DNA of 64,000 bases from Gemmatimonadota bacterium (GCA_026705925.1 JAPOZT010000004.1:167347-231346), one strand, 5' to 3'; shown: positions 35,724 to 45,177, counted from the first letter of the stretch. Notes: generated by a model from the letters alone, not told the origin. Numbers and translations: made by a program.

Positions 35724-37534
35724 CCCTCCGGTTCCGTCACGGTGTGCATCCGGTTGATTTCGGGAAGCTCCAGCGTCTGCACCGTCCCGGACGGCCAGCG
35801 TATTTCGACCCGTTCGATCTCCGTGGCGTCCCCCAGGCCGAAATGCAGTCGCCGCTGGCTCTGGGCGGCGAAACTCGCGCCTGCCGTCACGACCTGGAGC
35901 TGTTGCCGCCCGTCCCGGAATACCCGGACCTCCGCGCCGATGGCGCTCGCGTTGCTGCTTATACCTTTCAATTCGAAGGCGATCCAAGCGTTCCCCTGCT
36001 CGACCTCGTTCCGGTACAGGACCAGGGGACCGCCCTGGTTGGCCACCACCACGTCGAGCACGCCCCTGTTGAAGAGGTCCGCGAGGGCAACCCCCCTGCC
36101 GTCGTACCGGTCGTTTACGCCGACGGATTCCGCCACGTCGTAGAAGCGCCCGGTGCCGTCGTTCAGGTACAGCCTGGACCGTTCGTACCCCGAAAGGCTC
36201 TGATCGCCCATGGGCGCCCAGTTCTTCACGTCCTGGAAGATGTTGTTGTTGCCCATGGCGACCCGCGACATCTCGTACCAGTAGTCCTCTTCCGGATCGG
36301 CCGAGACGAAGCCGTTGGTGACGAACAGGTCCACGGAACCGTCGTTGTTCAGGTCCCCGAACTGCGCGCCCCAGGCCCAGCCCGCGTCGGCGATCTCCCC
36401 TTCCGCGATGTTGATCATTCGGCCGTTTTCCGCGATCAGGTTGCGGCGGAGATTGTTCCCCTGGAACAGGTAGCCACGCTTCGAAATATTCGTCACGTAG
36501 ACGTCCGCCCGTCCGTCGTTGTACAGGTCGCCGAAGGCCACGTTCATGCCGCTCTTGGAGGTCTCCTCCAGCGTGGTCCCGGCGGGCTGCTCGAAACGCT
36601 TTCCTTCGATATTGAGGAGGAGCACCTCGGGACCGTAATCGTTGGCCAGGTACAGATCGGGCCAGCCGTCGCCGTTGAGGTCCGCCGCGCCGACGGACAT
36701 GGTCCACCGCGTGCAGTCCGCCCCGTAGACTTCCGTCACGTCCTCGAAACGGCCGTCTCCCCGGTTCAGGAAGAGGTAATTATGCCCGCCGTTGTTCGCG
36801 TATTCGAAACTTTCCTGCATGATACGCGTGGTCGTAACCTGCCACAGATCATGGGCTTCCGAGAAATAACCGCCCACGTAGAGATCGATCAGGCCGTCCC
36901 GGTCGACGTCCGTCCACACCGCGCTGTTGGCGTTCATCCACCGGTCGAGTCCGGCCGCGCCGGTCGCGTCCTCGAAGCTGCCGTCGCCCAGATTCCGGTA
37001 CAGGCGCTGCCGGCCCCACATGTAGATGAAGACGTCCTCGAACCCGTCGTTGTCGTAGTCTCCCCACACCGAGCCCATGGACACGCCGCCGTCGCTGTTC
37101 ACATCGGCCAGGCCGGCCTCCCCGGCAACCTCCGCGAAGCTTCCGTCGCCCAGGTTCCGGTACAGGGCGTTCGGCGTCCCCTTCCGGCTGCGGGTCACGT
37201 ACAGGTCCTGCCAACCGTCGTTGTCGAAATCCGCTACCGAAACGGATGCCCCGAGGGCGGAGATATGGGGCATGATCGGGCCGAGCCTCGGATCGAGCTG
37301 CGGCTTTGCATGGACGAAGTCTATGCCGGCCGCCGCCGTCGCATCGGTCAGCAGGAACCCGTACCGTCCCGGGTTCGCCGCTTCAGACTTGCGTACGCCT
37401 GACGCGCGTGCTGCTGGCTCGCGAACGTCTGACGCGCGCGACAGCCACCGGTCGAGGACGAAGGGAGTGACAATTAGAATGATGAACAGCGCGGTAGCCG
37501 TTGTCCGTATCGTACTGGAGGAGGCTGGTGACAT
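35720..37534 (-). CDS. CRTAC1/FG-GAP repeat protein with ASPIC/UnbV domain
   Basis: 604 aa from ATG 37534. An N-terminal membrane anchor or signal (TALFIILIVTPFVLDRWLS) leads to many FG-GAP/VCBS-type beta-propeller blades with calcium loops (VADFDNDGWQDLYV, WGDYDNDGFEDVFIYM, TDVDRDGLIDLYVGGY, ADLNGDGWPDLYLANDYG, GDLNNDGSVDLFVTNGF). A C-terminal ASPIC/UnbV domain follows (GAEVRVFRDGRQQLQVV, LHFGLGDATEIERVEIRWPS). It is secreted or periplasmic-facing, with an adhesion-like fold of unsettled function. It is cotranscribed with the UnbU-like protein. The frame is open to 37654, but the stretch before MSPASSS lacks similarity. Confidence 0.92.
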   Translation of the reverse strand: MSPASSSTIRTTATALFIILIVTPFVLDRWLSRASDVREPAARASGVRKSEAANPGRYGFLLTDATAAAGIDFVHAKPQLDPRLGPIMPHISALGASVSVADFDNDGWQDLYVTRSRKGTPNALYRNLGDGSFAEVAGEAGLADVNSDGGVSMGSVWGDYDNDGFEDVFIYMWGRQRLYRNLGDGSFEDATGAAGLDRWMNANSAVWTDVDRDGLIDLYVGGYFSEAHDLWQVTTTRIMQESFEYANNGGHNYLFLNRGDGRFEDVTEVYGADCTRWTMSVGAADLNGDGWPDLYLANDYGPEVLLLNIEGKRFEQPAGTTLEETSKSGMNVAFGDLYNDGRADVYVTNISKRGYLFQGNNLRRNLIAENGRMINIAEGEIADAGWAWGAQFGDLNNDGSVDLFVTNGFVSADPEEDYWYEMSRVAMGNNNIFQDVKNWAPMGDQSLSGYERSRLYLNDGTGRFYDVAESVGVNDRYDGRGVALADLFNRGVLDVVVANQGGPLVLYRNEVEQGNAWIAFELKGISSNASAIGAEVRVFRDGRQQLQVVTAGASFAAQSQRRLHFGLGDATEIERVEIRWPSGTVQTLELPEINRMHTVTEPEG

Positions 37535-37745
37535 GGACTGAAGGGAAAAGATATCCAGCGGGTGGACAGACGGGTATGACACGTGAATTCCGAATGGTCC
37601 AAGTGCCGTTTCAAGGTAGAATCCCGGCACTGGCCTGTCAAGATGGATTGACACGGCTGGCCGGAAGCGCTATAAACTCTCCGACAGCCCGATCCGCGGG
37701 TAGATCGAAGTTCGCTCAGCGAATCATACTCTATTGGAGTGATTA

Positions 37746-38543
37746 ATGAGTACTCACCCTAAGCGCGCCGTCCCATCGCTTCTTCTACTTGCCCTCCTGA
37801 GCGTCCATTCAGCACCCGTCCACGCCCAGACCTCCCTGCTGGACCGGATCCAGGAACGGGGCGAGATCCGGATCGGGACGACCGGCGACTACAAGCCTTT
37901 CACCTATCTGAATCCGGAGACCGGTACCTACGAGGGCATGGACATCGACGCGGCGCATCTGCTCGGTGAAGCCCTCGGGGCCAGCGTCCGGTTCGTACCC
38001 ACGACCTGGAGCAACCTGTCCGAAGATACCCTGAACGACCGGTTCGACCTGGCCATGGGCGGCATCACCCGGACGCTGACACGGCAGAAGGACCTGGCTC
38101 TCACTGACCCGTATCTCACCATCGGGAAATCGCCGCTCATACGCAAAGCCGACCGCGAGCGTTTCAAGAGCCTGCAGGACATCGACCGGCCCGGCGTCCG
38201 GATCGGCGCCAACTACGGCGGGACCAACGAAGCCTATGTCCGCGCAAACATCCGGCAGGCTACGATCGTCATGTTCGAGAACAACCTGGACGTCCAGCCG
38301 GCCGTGGCGGCGGGCGACGTGGACGTCATGTTCACGGACAACGTGGAAGCGGTGATCTACGCGAGACAGAATCCCCTGCTCTACGCCCTCGACCCGGACG
38401 AACCGCTGACCCGCGAGGACCTCGGCTACATGACCGTCCGTGGCGACCAGCCCTTCGTCAACTTCCTGAACCTGTGGCTGTACCAGATGGAACAGAAGGG
38501 AACGCTGGATGCACTGAGGAGCAAATGGATCGGAGAGTACTGA
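37746..38543 (+). CDS. Periplasmic family-3 solute-binding protein, PheC-like
   Basis: 265 aa with a signal peptide (VPSLLLLALLSVHSAPVHAQ). The mature part begins LLDRIQERGEIRIGTTGDYK. RIGTTGDYKPFTYLN, RFVPTTWSNL, FDLAMGGITRTLTRQ and YGGTNEAYVRANIRQATIV closely resemble periplasmic cyclohexadienyl dehydratase (PheC), which turns prephenate or arogenate into phenylpyruvate or phenylalanine. A plain amino-acid binding role is the alternative. ATG with ggag seven bases upstream. The last 129 bases plus about 57 downstream are duplicated at 44691-44876. Confidence 0.85.
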   Translation: MSTHPKRAVPSLLLLALLSVHSAPVHAQTSLLDRIQERGEIRIGTTGDYKPFTYLNPETGTYEGMDIDAAHLLGEALGASVRFVPTTWSNLSEDTLNDRFDLAMGGITRTLTRQKDLALTDPYLTIGKSPLIRKADRERFKSLQDIDRPGVRIGANYGGTNEAYVRANIRQATIVMFENNLDVQPAVAAGDVDVMFTDNVEAVIYARQNPLLYALDPDEPLTREDLGYMTVRGDQPFVNFLNLWLYQMEQKGTLDALRSKWIGEY

Positions 38544-38600
38544 GGAGCAACCGGTCCCGCACGAACTGAATAGGTGAAAACGTCCGGTCACGACTACGGC
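38415..38600. repeat. Left copy of a 186-bp direct repeat
   Basis: Matches 44691-44876 colinearly at an offset of 6276 bases, with scattered substitutions and no gaps seen. It covers the 3' end of the PheC-like gene and the start of the downstream gap. The pair brackets the surface-protein island. Confidence 0.92.
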
Positions 38601-39157
38601 CTGATCATGTCGTTGCCGTCCGCCCTGACCACCCCGGTCACCCCCGCCACGGTATCGTCCCAGCTGGTCCATACCACATCGGATCCGGGAACCGACACGC
38701 CGTTCCTGCCGTATACCGTTTCGTAAAGATGTATCGTACCACCTGCCACGCCAAGTGTCCAAGACGCACGTGTGACCTCCTACCCGCGCAGGCGCCCGCA
38801 TAACGCTTGCATGCCGATGATGCTTGCGGTCGCCGTTACCCTACCCGAAGCGACTGTAAAAAGCACCCAGCCGTTAATGAGCATATCTGCCAGTTCCCCT
38901 TCGTCTACGTTCACAACGTGCGGATTGATGCTGGTCCAGGTAACGGTCGCGACCTGAAGGGCCACACCCTCCAGATCCAGTACCGTGGCCACAAGTCGTA
39001 AGGCCTCGCCCACTGCGGTGAGTGTCGCCTCCTCTACGGATAGTGTGATCCTGGCCGGTGTTTGAGGCACCGGTCGCGTTGGTCCGTCGTTTCCGCAGGA
39101 AACCAGGCTGAATATCCCAGACCAAATGTAACTGCCATTGGTATCCCGATATTCCAT
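38594..39157 (-). pseudogene. Decayed Ig-like (Big_2-type) lipoprotein gene
   Basis: The frame from 39157 encodes a short leader with a lipobox-like FSLVSCGNDG and a Pro-rich start (PTRPVPQTPARITLSVEEAT). An Ig-like domain follows (ALRLVATVLDLEGVALQVAT, VTWTSINPHVVNVDEG), then a TAG stop at 38780-38782. In the same frame beyond the stop a second Ig-like domain is readable (GGTIHLYETVYGRNGVSVPG, VVWTSWDDTVAGVTGVVRAD) until a second stop at 38594. An in-frame nonsense change and loss of the rest of a Big_2-repeat surface protein is the simplest reading. Short functional expression of the first domain (38780-39157) cannot be excluded. Confidence 0.6.
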
Positions 39158-39606
39158 TTCTTCATAATATATAACATTTTTTTATTGCTAATTTTAATTA
39201 AATCATGTAATTAATATTAAGTATAACCTTCCATTATCAACAACGGTTATCGAGAACAAATAACCGTCCGCCCTCTTTAAACATCGATACTGATCTACGA
39301 GTAGAACACAAGACAGAGATGTGTTCGCTCGAGACTCGGTATTGGAATCTGTGGCCTCACCTGACCAGATGGTTTCGATACGGCAGGATAGTAAGGTACG
39401 TGGCTTGGCCGGTATGGACGACTCGGCAGCACATGGCGGCGAACATCGATCACTTTGCGCGGCATCCCACCGCGACATCCCTGGGATGCTATACGACTAC
39501 ATGCAGCACCAGTACCAACGGGCCGCCCCTGAGCAGGACACTCCCAGGGGAATCCAACCTCGAAGTTTTCATCAACCAGGGACGGGTCGCGAACGGACCG
39601 GGGGAT
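39158..39606. other. AT-rich intergenic region upstream of the giant surface protein
   Basis: Bases 39160-39260 are strikingly AT-rich for this GC-rich window (runs such as attttaattaaatcatg), and the remainder to 39606 is ordinary. The frame of the next gene is open back to an ATG at 39319, but those 96 codons encode no recognisable signal or domain. Promoters for both the decayed lipoprotein and the surface protein probably lie here. No gene is seen. Confidence 0.5.
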
Positions 39607-42600
39607 GTGACAGTGAGGCGTTTTGCAATCGGATTTCTGGTAGCGCAGACCCTCGTACCGACGCCCCAGGCCGCGGCGCAAAGCCCAGGTGTGACCGTAT
39701 CGCCAACCAACCTGACCATACAGGAAGGCTCGACCGGCACCTACACCGTCGTGCTGATCACACAGCCGACCGCGACGGTGACCATCTCGGTGACGGCGAG
39801 CGACGACTCCGGCAGGTGTCATGATGCCAGCGGCGCCTCGTGTACGCGGAAGTCCGGCGTGGCAACGGTCGACAAGTCGAGCCTGACGTTCACGACGACG
39901 GACTGGAACTCGGCACAGACGGTAACCGTGACGGCGAACGATGAGGATATGGCCGGCCTCTTCAAGCACGCGAAGGTCGAGCACGAGGCGAGTGGGGGTG
40001 GCTACGACAGCCTTGCCGTCGCGCAGGTCCTCGTCACGGTGACGGACGACGACGTGAAGGACATCGTCTACCAGACGGGAAGCCCGGGAAGTCTGATCAA
40101 ATCCTCCGCCATGAGCGCCTATGAAGGTTCGACGGGAAGCTACTACGTGTCGCTGAAGTCCGAGCCGACGGCGGCCACCACAGTCAAGTTCGCCAGCCAG
40201 GACACCGGCCGGGTGACGGTGAGTACGGACTCGTTGACGTTCTCGACGACGAACTGGAACGTCGCGCAAGCCGTTTCGTTCTCCGTGGCCGACAACGATG
40301 TCGACGGCGGCCAGGTACAGGTGCGGATCACAAGCACGCTCAGCGGAACCGGCTCGGACTATTCCGGCTACGCCGCCCGTGCCTTTACAGTCAACGTGGA
40401 GGACAACGACACGAAAGACATCCGGTACTGGACAGGAAGCCCCGGGAGCCTGCGTGAGAGATCCTCGTTCGGCACCTACGAGGGTTCTACCCACAGTTAC
40501 TACGTGTCGCTGAAGTCGGAGCCGACGGCGGCCACCACGGTCTCGCTCGCCAGTCAGGACACCAGCCGGGTGACCGTGAGCCCGAAGTCGCTGACGTTCA
40601 CGACGACGGACTGGAGCGTCGTGCAGGCCGTGACCTTCAGCGTGGCCGATAACGATGTGGTCGGCGAAGACCCGGTGCTGGTGGAGATCACGAGCACGTT
40701 CAGCGGAACGGGCTCGGACTACGCTGGCTACTCCGCCCATGCCTTTGAGATCGACGTGTACAACAACGACGTCACTCCCGAGACGGTAAGGGAAGGCGAG
40801 TCCTTCGTTCACGTCCTCGGATGGGACTACGACGTCGGCACGTTCACCGTTCGTGCGGAGAGCATCGGCGGTGTAGCAACGGTCGCCCCGGCCAGCGCGC
40901 AGGTCACCCCGGACAACTACCAGGAGCTTCCATTCACCGTGACCGGCATCGAGGCCGGTCAGGGAAAGATCAATTTCTGGGGCGGCGACTACCTTGATCG
41001 GTCCTTCCTGGTTACAGTTCTTCAGGCTCCCACGGTGACGTTGTCAGCCTCCCCGAACCCGGTACAGGAGGGCTCTTCGGTGAAGGTGACGGCGCAGCTG
41101 TCGGCGGCGTTGACGGACAGCGTGACGATCCCCCTCACACTCACGGCGGGCACGGCGGAAGGGGACGACTACGGATCACTGACGGGCATTGCGATCGATG
41201 CGGGGTCGACAAGCGGGACGGGCACGATAACCACGAACGCGGACACGGACACCGATTCCGAAACGTTCACGGTGGAGCTCGGCAGTCTGCCGTCGCCGTT
41301 GCGGGCAGGGAGCCCGAATTCGGTCGTGGTCACGATCTCGGACGAGACGCCGGTGAACCGGGCGCCAACCGTGAGGGCGGCGTGCGATCCATGCCGGGTG
41401 AGACCCGGCGGAGTGGTGCAGCTCACGGCGAAAGTATCGGACGCGGACGGCGACTCGCTGTCGTGTGCGTGGAGCGCGCCGAAGGGCCAATTCATGGGGC
41501 CGGTGAACCAGCCGTCAGCGCGCTGGCAGGCTCCAGCCAAGTCGGGAACGGTCCGGATCGACGTCAGGGTCTCGGATGGGGCGGGCGGGACGGGTTCGTC
41601 GCAGGTGGCCGTCACGGTCAACACGACTCCCGCGTTCACCGAACGGTCCTACACGTTCAGTCTTCCCGAGAATAAGGACGGCCGCGATCATCCGGTGCGG
41701 CTTGGCAACGTGTTGGCGGAGGACGCGGACGGAGACAGGGTGACACATTCACTGGTGCGGGGCGACGAGACGCGGTTCGTGGTCGGAGCGCGGAGCGGGA
41801 TGGTGTCATACGTAGGACCGGGTGAGGACTACGAGTCGGCGACGAATCGATACCGGCTGGGGGTGCGCGCGCGAGATTCGCGCGGGGCAACAGCTTCGGT
41901 CAGAGTGACGATCAACGTGACCAACGTGAACGAGGCCCCGGAAGCCGCAGTGGACACGGTGAACACGGTTGAAGACAAGCCGGTCACGGTCGACGTGTTG
42001 GCAAACGACACGGACGTGGACGGCGACACCCTGCACATCGAGTCGGTCTCACAACCGGAGCACGGAACGACACGGAAAGCTGAGGTCGGCAGGGTGGTGT
42101 ACGCACCAGAGGCGAACTGGCACGGAACAGATCGGTTCACCTACACGGCGGCCGACGGAAACGGGGGGACGGTGGTAGCGGAAGTCGTGGTAGTGGTCGC
42201 GACCGTGAACGACCGGCCGAAGGCCATGGCCGACACGACGAAGACGAACGAGGACGAACCGGTCACTGTGGACGTGCTGGCGAACGACACGGACGTGGAC
42301 GGCGATGCCCTGCGCATCGAGTCGGTATCGCAGCCAGTGCATGGGGCGACGCGTATCGCTGGCGGCGATAAGGTCGTATACACGCCGGACGCGGACTGGC
42401 ACGGAACGGACTGGTTCGTCTACACGGTGGTAGACGGGAACAGCGGCGAGGCAGAGGGCGAGGTAGAGGTTCGGGTCGTGCCTGTGAACGACGCGCCCGT
42501 GGCCATTGCCGACACCGCGGCGACGGACGAGGACGAAGCGGTCACCGTGGACGTGCTGGCGAACGACACGGACGTGGACGGCGACAGGCTGCACATCGAG

Positions 42601-44517
42601 TCGGTCTCACAACCGGAGCACGGGACGGCGCGGATCGATGCGGACGGCAGGGTCGCGTACACGCCCGACGCGAACTGGCACGGCGCGGATCGGTTTGGCT
42701 ATGTCGTGGCCGACGGTAACGGCGGCAAAGCGCAGGCGGTAGTCGCGGTCAACGTCGCGCCGGTTAACGACGCGCCCGTTGCTGTGGGCTCGATCCCGGA
42801 CCTTGCGCTCGAGGAGGGGGGTCCGGCTGCGGTAATCGACCTGTCCCAGTACTTCGAAGATCTGGACGGGAACTCGCTGGCATACACGGCCACTTCATCG
42901 GATCCGGATGTTGCGCTGGCGACCGTGGCGGGCTCGGTCCTCACGGTGACACCTGCCGGCTACGGTCCGGCAGCCATCAAGGCAACCGCACGCGACCCGG
43001 GCGGGCTCTACGCAGCGCATGACTTTGCAGTAGGTGTGGACGACCGGTGGGTGGGCATGGTGCTCGACGAGACGCTGGCAGCGATGGCCCGAGCGCATTT
43101 GGCCAGTGCTCGCATGACGTTGAGCCGCCGCGTGGGGTCGGACGGTGGGGACGAGTTGTCGCGGCTCACATTCAGAGGCCGCTCCATTCCGCTGGACCTG
43201 GCGGGGCTTCGTACGGCGGCGGAGCGGATGTTGGCGGGATGGACAGTGCGCTACCTGCGCGCAGGAAGTCTCGCCAAGACGGGGCGGAGGTTGGAGCGGC
43301 AGCTGGCGGGTTGGGCGGTCGCCGCCGCCGAGGGCCGGGGTGAATCTCCTGTCGGGCCTCGGGACCCCTCGGACTTGCTGGTGGCCCTGGGCGTGCCCGC
43401 CCCGGGGGGTCTCGGAGCACTCCAAGACGGTACGGGCGACACGGAGTTCGTGTTCGCGTGGGGCGGTAGCGACGATGGTAGACGTGGCTGGCAACTCTGG
43501 GGCCAGGGCGATATCTCGACGTTCGTGGGCGAACCGGCGGCGAACCGTGGCTATGAGGGCGACCTGCGCACGGGCTGGGTCGGACTTGACAGCGTGGTCC
43601 GCGAGCGCTGGCTCGCTGGCGTGGCGATCGCCAGGAGCAAGAGCGGAGCCGACTGGCAAGCCAGCACGGTGCGCGGCCGTCTCGAGACCTCGTTGACGAG
43701 CCTGCATCCCTACTTACGCTGGTCGGACAGGGCCACATCTGTGTGGGCGATGGTGGGCGGTGGGCGGGGGTCCGCGGAAAATACGCGGGCAACGGGCCGC
43801 GTGGGCATGAGCAACCTGAACCTCGGACTTGGGCTTCTTGAGGTCCGCCACCGATTCGCGGACCAGTTCGGGCTCCGGAGCGACGCGGGGTGGACGTGGC
43901 TCGCGACCGGGGATGGCACCGAGACCGTCGACGGTCGCGGCGCGGCTGTCGACCAACAGCGGATGGGCATCGAGCTGAGTCCGTCTATGCGCGTCGGATC
44001 GCTAGCGCTCCAAGCGTTCGGCGAGACAAGTGTGCGGCGCGACGGAGGCGCGGGGCAGACGGGCGCGGGGCTCGAGTTGGCTGGTGGACTGCGGGCCGCG
44101 CACGGCCCGGTGCGGATCGACGCCCACGGCCGAATCCTGGTGCTTCACTCCGCACAGGGCTACGAGGAGCGAGGCCTTGGCGTCAGGATAACCGTGAGCA
44201 ACTCTTCGGATGATGAGGGGTTCTCGCTCTCCGTCTCGCCGCGCTGGGGTGGTCCTGCGACCACCTCGGGCACGCTCTGGGGGGAGCGGCTACAAGGACT
44301 CCGGCACGTACCCGCATCCGACACGCCGTGGTCGGTCGACGCACAAGCTCGCGGGGTAGTCCGTCTGCCGGGCGGCAGACTTCTCACATGGCTAGGGTCG
44401 CTCGACCGCACCGCGCGAGGCTGGGGCCTGGCGATCAGGGGCGAGATCGACCTGACCGGTCTTACCGGGAGAATCGAAGAGGGGCATAAGGAATCCTTGC
44501 CAGTACGTTTGCGTTAA
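39607..44517 (+). CDS. Giant surface protein: Calx-beta/cadherin-like repeats plus C-terminal outer-membrane barrel
   Basis: About 1636 aa from GTG 39607, which gives a good signal peptide (RRFAIGFLVAQTLVPTPQAAAQ); the frame opens at 39319. Domains: three about 115-aa beta repeats (39690-40770, each with SLTFTTTDWN-like strands); a unique segment; a Calx-beta-like domain (from TVTLSASPNPVQEGSSVKVT); a PKD/Ig-like domain (VSDADGDSLSCAWSAP); and a cadherin-like domain (FSLPENKDGRDHPVRLGNVL). Three near-identical about 93-aa domains carrying VTVDVLANDTDVDGD follow (41940-42770), then one more Ig-like domain. The last about 340 residues resemble an autotransporter-type barrel related to that of the next gene. 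It ends LPVRLR without an aromatic residue. Probable calcium-binding adhesin. Confidence 0.85.
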   Translation: MTVRRFAIGFLVAQTLVPTPQAAAQSPGVTVSPTNLTIQEGSTGTYTVVLITQPTATVTISVTASDDSGRCHDASGASCTRKSGVATVDKSSLTFTTTDWNSAQTVTVTANDEDMAGLFKHAKVEHEASGGGYDSLAVAQVLVTVTDDDVKDIVYQTGSPGSLIKSSAMSAYEGSTGSYYVSLKSEPTAATTVKFASQDTGRVTVSTDSLTFSTTNWNVAQAVSFSVADNDVDGGQVQVRITSTLSGTGSDYSGYAARAFTVNVEDNDTKDIRYWTGSPGSLRERSSFGTYEGSTHSYYVSLKSEPTAATTVSLASQDTSRVTVSPKSLTFTTTDWSVVQAVTFSVADNDVVGEDPVLVEITSTFSGTGSDYAGYSAHAFEIDVYNNDVTPETVREGESFVHVLGWDYDVGTFTVRAESIGGVATVAPASAQVTPDNYQELPFTVTGIEAGQGKINFWGGDYLDRSFLVTVLQAPTVTLSASPNPVQEGSSVKVTAQLSAALTDSVTIPLTLTAGTAEGDDYGSLTGIAIDAGSTSGTGTITTNADTDTDSETFTVELGSLPSPLRAGSPNSVVVTISDETPVNRAPTVRAACDPCRVRPGGVVQLTAKVSDADGDSLSCAWSAPKGQFMGPVNQPSARWQAPAKSGTVRIDVRVSDGAGGTGSSQVAVTVNTTPAFTERSYTFSLPENKDGRDHPVRLGNVLAEDADGDRVTHSLVRGDETRFVVGARSGMVSYVGPGEDYESATNRYRLGVRARDSRGATASVRVTINVTNVNEAPEAAVDTVNTVEDKPVTVDVLANDTDVDGDTLHIESVSQPEHGTTRKAEVGRVVYAPEANWHGTDRFTYTAADGNGGTVVAEVVVVVATVNDRPKAMADTTKTNEDEPVTVDVLANDTDVDGDALRIESVSQPVHGATRIAGGDKVVYTPDADWHGTDWFVYTVVDGNSGEAEGEVEVRVVPVNDAPVAIADTAATDEDEAVTVDVLANDTDVDGDRLHIESVSQPEHGTARIDADGRVAYTPDANWHGADRFGYVVADGNGGKAQAVVAVNVAPVNDAPVAVGSIPDLALEEGGPAAVIDLSQYFEDLDGNSLAYTATSSDPDVALATVAGSVLTVTPAGYGPAAIKATARDPGGLYAAHDFAVGVDDRWVGMVLDETLAAMARAHLASARMTLSRRVGSDGGDELSRLTFRGRSIPLDLAGLRTAAERMLAGWTVRYLRAGSLAKTGRRLERQLAGWAVAAAEGRGESPVGPRDPSDLLVALGVPAPGGLGALQDGTGDTEFVFAWGGSDDGRRGWQLWGQGDISTFVGEPAANRGYEGDLRTGWVGLDSVVRERWLAGVAIARSKSGADWQASTVRGRLETSLTSLHPYLRWSDRATSVWAMVGGGRGSAENTRATGRVGMSNLNLGLGLLEVRHRFADQFGLRSDAGWTWLATGDGTETVDGRGAAVDQQRMGIELSPSMRVGSLALQAFGETSVRRDGGAGQTGAGLELAGGLRAAHGPVRIDAHGRILVLHSAQGYEERGLGVRITVSNSSDDEGFSLSVSPRWGGPATTSGTLWGERLQGLRHVPASDTPWSVDAQARGVVRLPGGRLLTWLGSLDRTARGWGLAIRGEIDLTGLTGRIEEGHKESLPVRLR
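41940..42770 (+). repeat. Three tandem cadherin-like coding repeats
   Basis: Three about 279-bp units at roughly 41944, 42223 and 42502 are highly similar at DNA level (each contains gtggacgtgctggcgaacga or a close variant). This implies recent internal duplication. They are sites for copy-number change by recombination. Confidence 0.85.
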
Positions 44518-44690
44518 GGCCGGGCAGCAGCTTGGGCTGGCTTGACGCACCCTGCGGGGACATGAGAAAACCCTTTAGTAGCCGGCCGACGCGGCGTTGA
44601 ACTTGCCCAATTTGCACGGGGAGTGCTTCGCCCCCACCCTGTGAACTCCTGAATTGCCTCGCCCGTGCCGAAGCGGCGCAGCTGTTCGGC
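44518..44690. other. Gap after the giant surface gene, no gene seen
   Basis: 173 bases between the stop of the giant surface gene and the binding-protein fragment. No open frame with recognisable similarity, no clear terminator hairpin with a T tract. It may contain the lost last strand of the barrel, but I could not recognise one. Confidence 0.4.
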
Positions 44691-44819
44691 GAGAACCTCG
44701 GCTACATGACCGTCCGTGGCGACCAGCCCTTCGTCAACTTCCTGAACCTGTGGCTGTTTCAAATGGAACAGAAGGGAACGCTCGATGCGCTGAGGAGCAA
44801 GTGGATCGGGGAGTACTGA
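44691..44819 (+). pseudogene. 3' fragment of a second PheC-like binding-protein gene
   Basis: Encodes ENLGYMTVRGDQPFVNFLN, then LWLFQMEQKGTLDALRSKW and IGEY before a stop. This is nearly identical to the C-terminus of the protein at 37746-38543 (YQMEQ there, FQMEQ here). There is no start or N-terminal part; the preceding sequence is unrelated. The similarity continues past the stop to about 44876. It is a remnant of a duplication, not a gene. Confidence 0.92.
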
Positions 44820-44876
44820 TTAGCAAGCGGTCCCGCACCAGCCGAATGAGTGATAACGCCCGGTCACGACTACGGC
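44691..44876. repeat. Right copy of the 186-bp direct repeat
   Basis: Direct-repeat partner of 38415-38600. The two copies enclose the decayed Ig-like lipoprotein and the giant surface protein, about 6.1 kb. Confidence 0.92.
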
Positions 44877-45177
44877 CGTTCGTGTCTTTGCCGGGTGCCA
44901 CAGAAGTGCCACTGCATCTGAAACCCATGCCGCTCCGACCTGCCTACCGATACGTTCTACCTCCACGTTGACACATTAGATCACGCAAATTGTTCCAATA
45001 TCACCATTTTATCATTAATACAAACATTTTGTTGTAGCGAATGAGATGAATAACCATGTAATTGGATTACGTCATGTGTTTGAAATCTTTCCGAAGCTTC
45101 CACAGCCGCACCACGTTGCCAGAACGAATAACCTTCCGGCCACTGCAAGGAACGATGCTGATCAAGGAGAATCCAGT
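44877..45177. other. Control region upstream of the Cache-barrel gene
   Basis: Contains an AT-rich stretch at about 44970-45060 (for example aacattttgttgtagcgaat), in contrast to the surrounding GC-rich DNA. Its position suits a promoter region for the gene starting at 45178. An in-frame ATG at 45046 exists but lacks a ribosome site. No gene is seen. Confidence 0.45.

Noticed and set aside
35627..37402. 591-codon open frame on the plus strand
   Set aside because: Antisense to the FG-GAP/UnbV protein, whose repeated calcium loops prove the minus frame.
34842..37534. Enediyne biosynthetic gene cluster
   Set aside because: Only the UnbU/UnbV-like pair is present; no iterative polyketide synthase or thioesterase in the surrounding genes.
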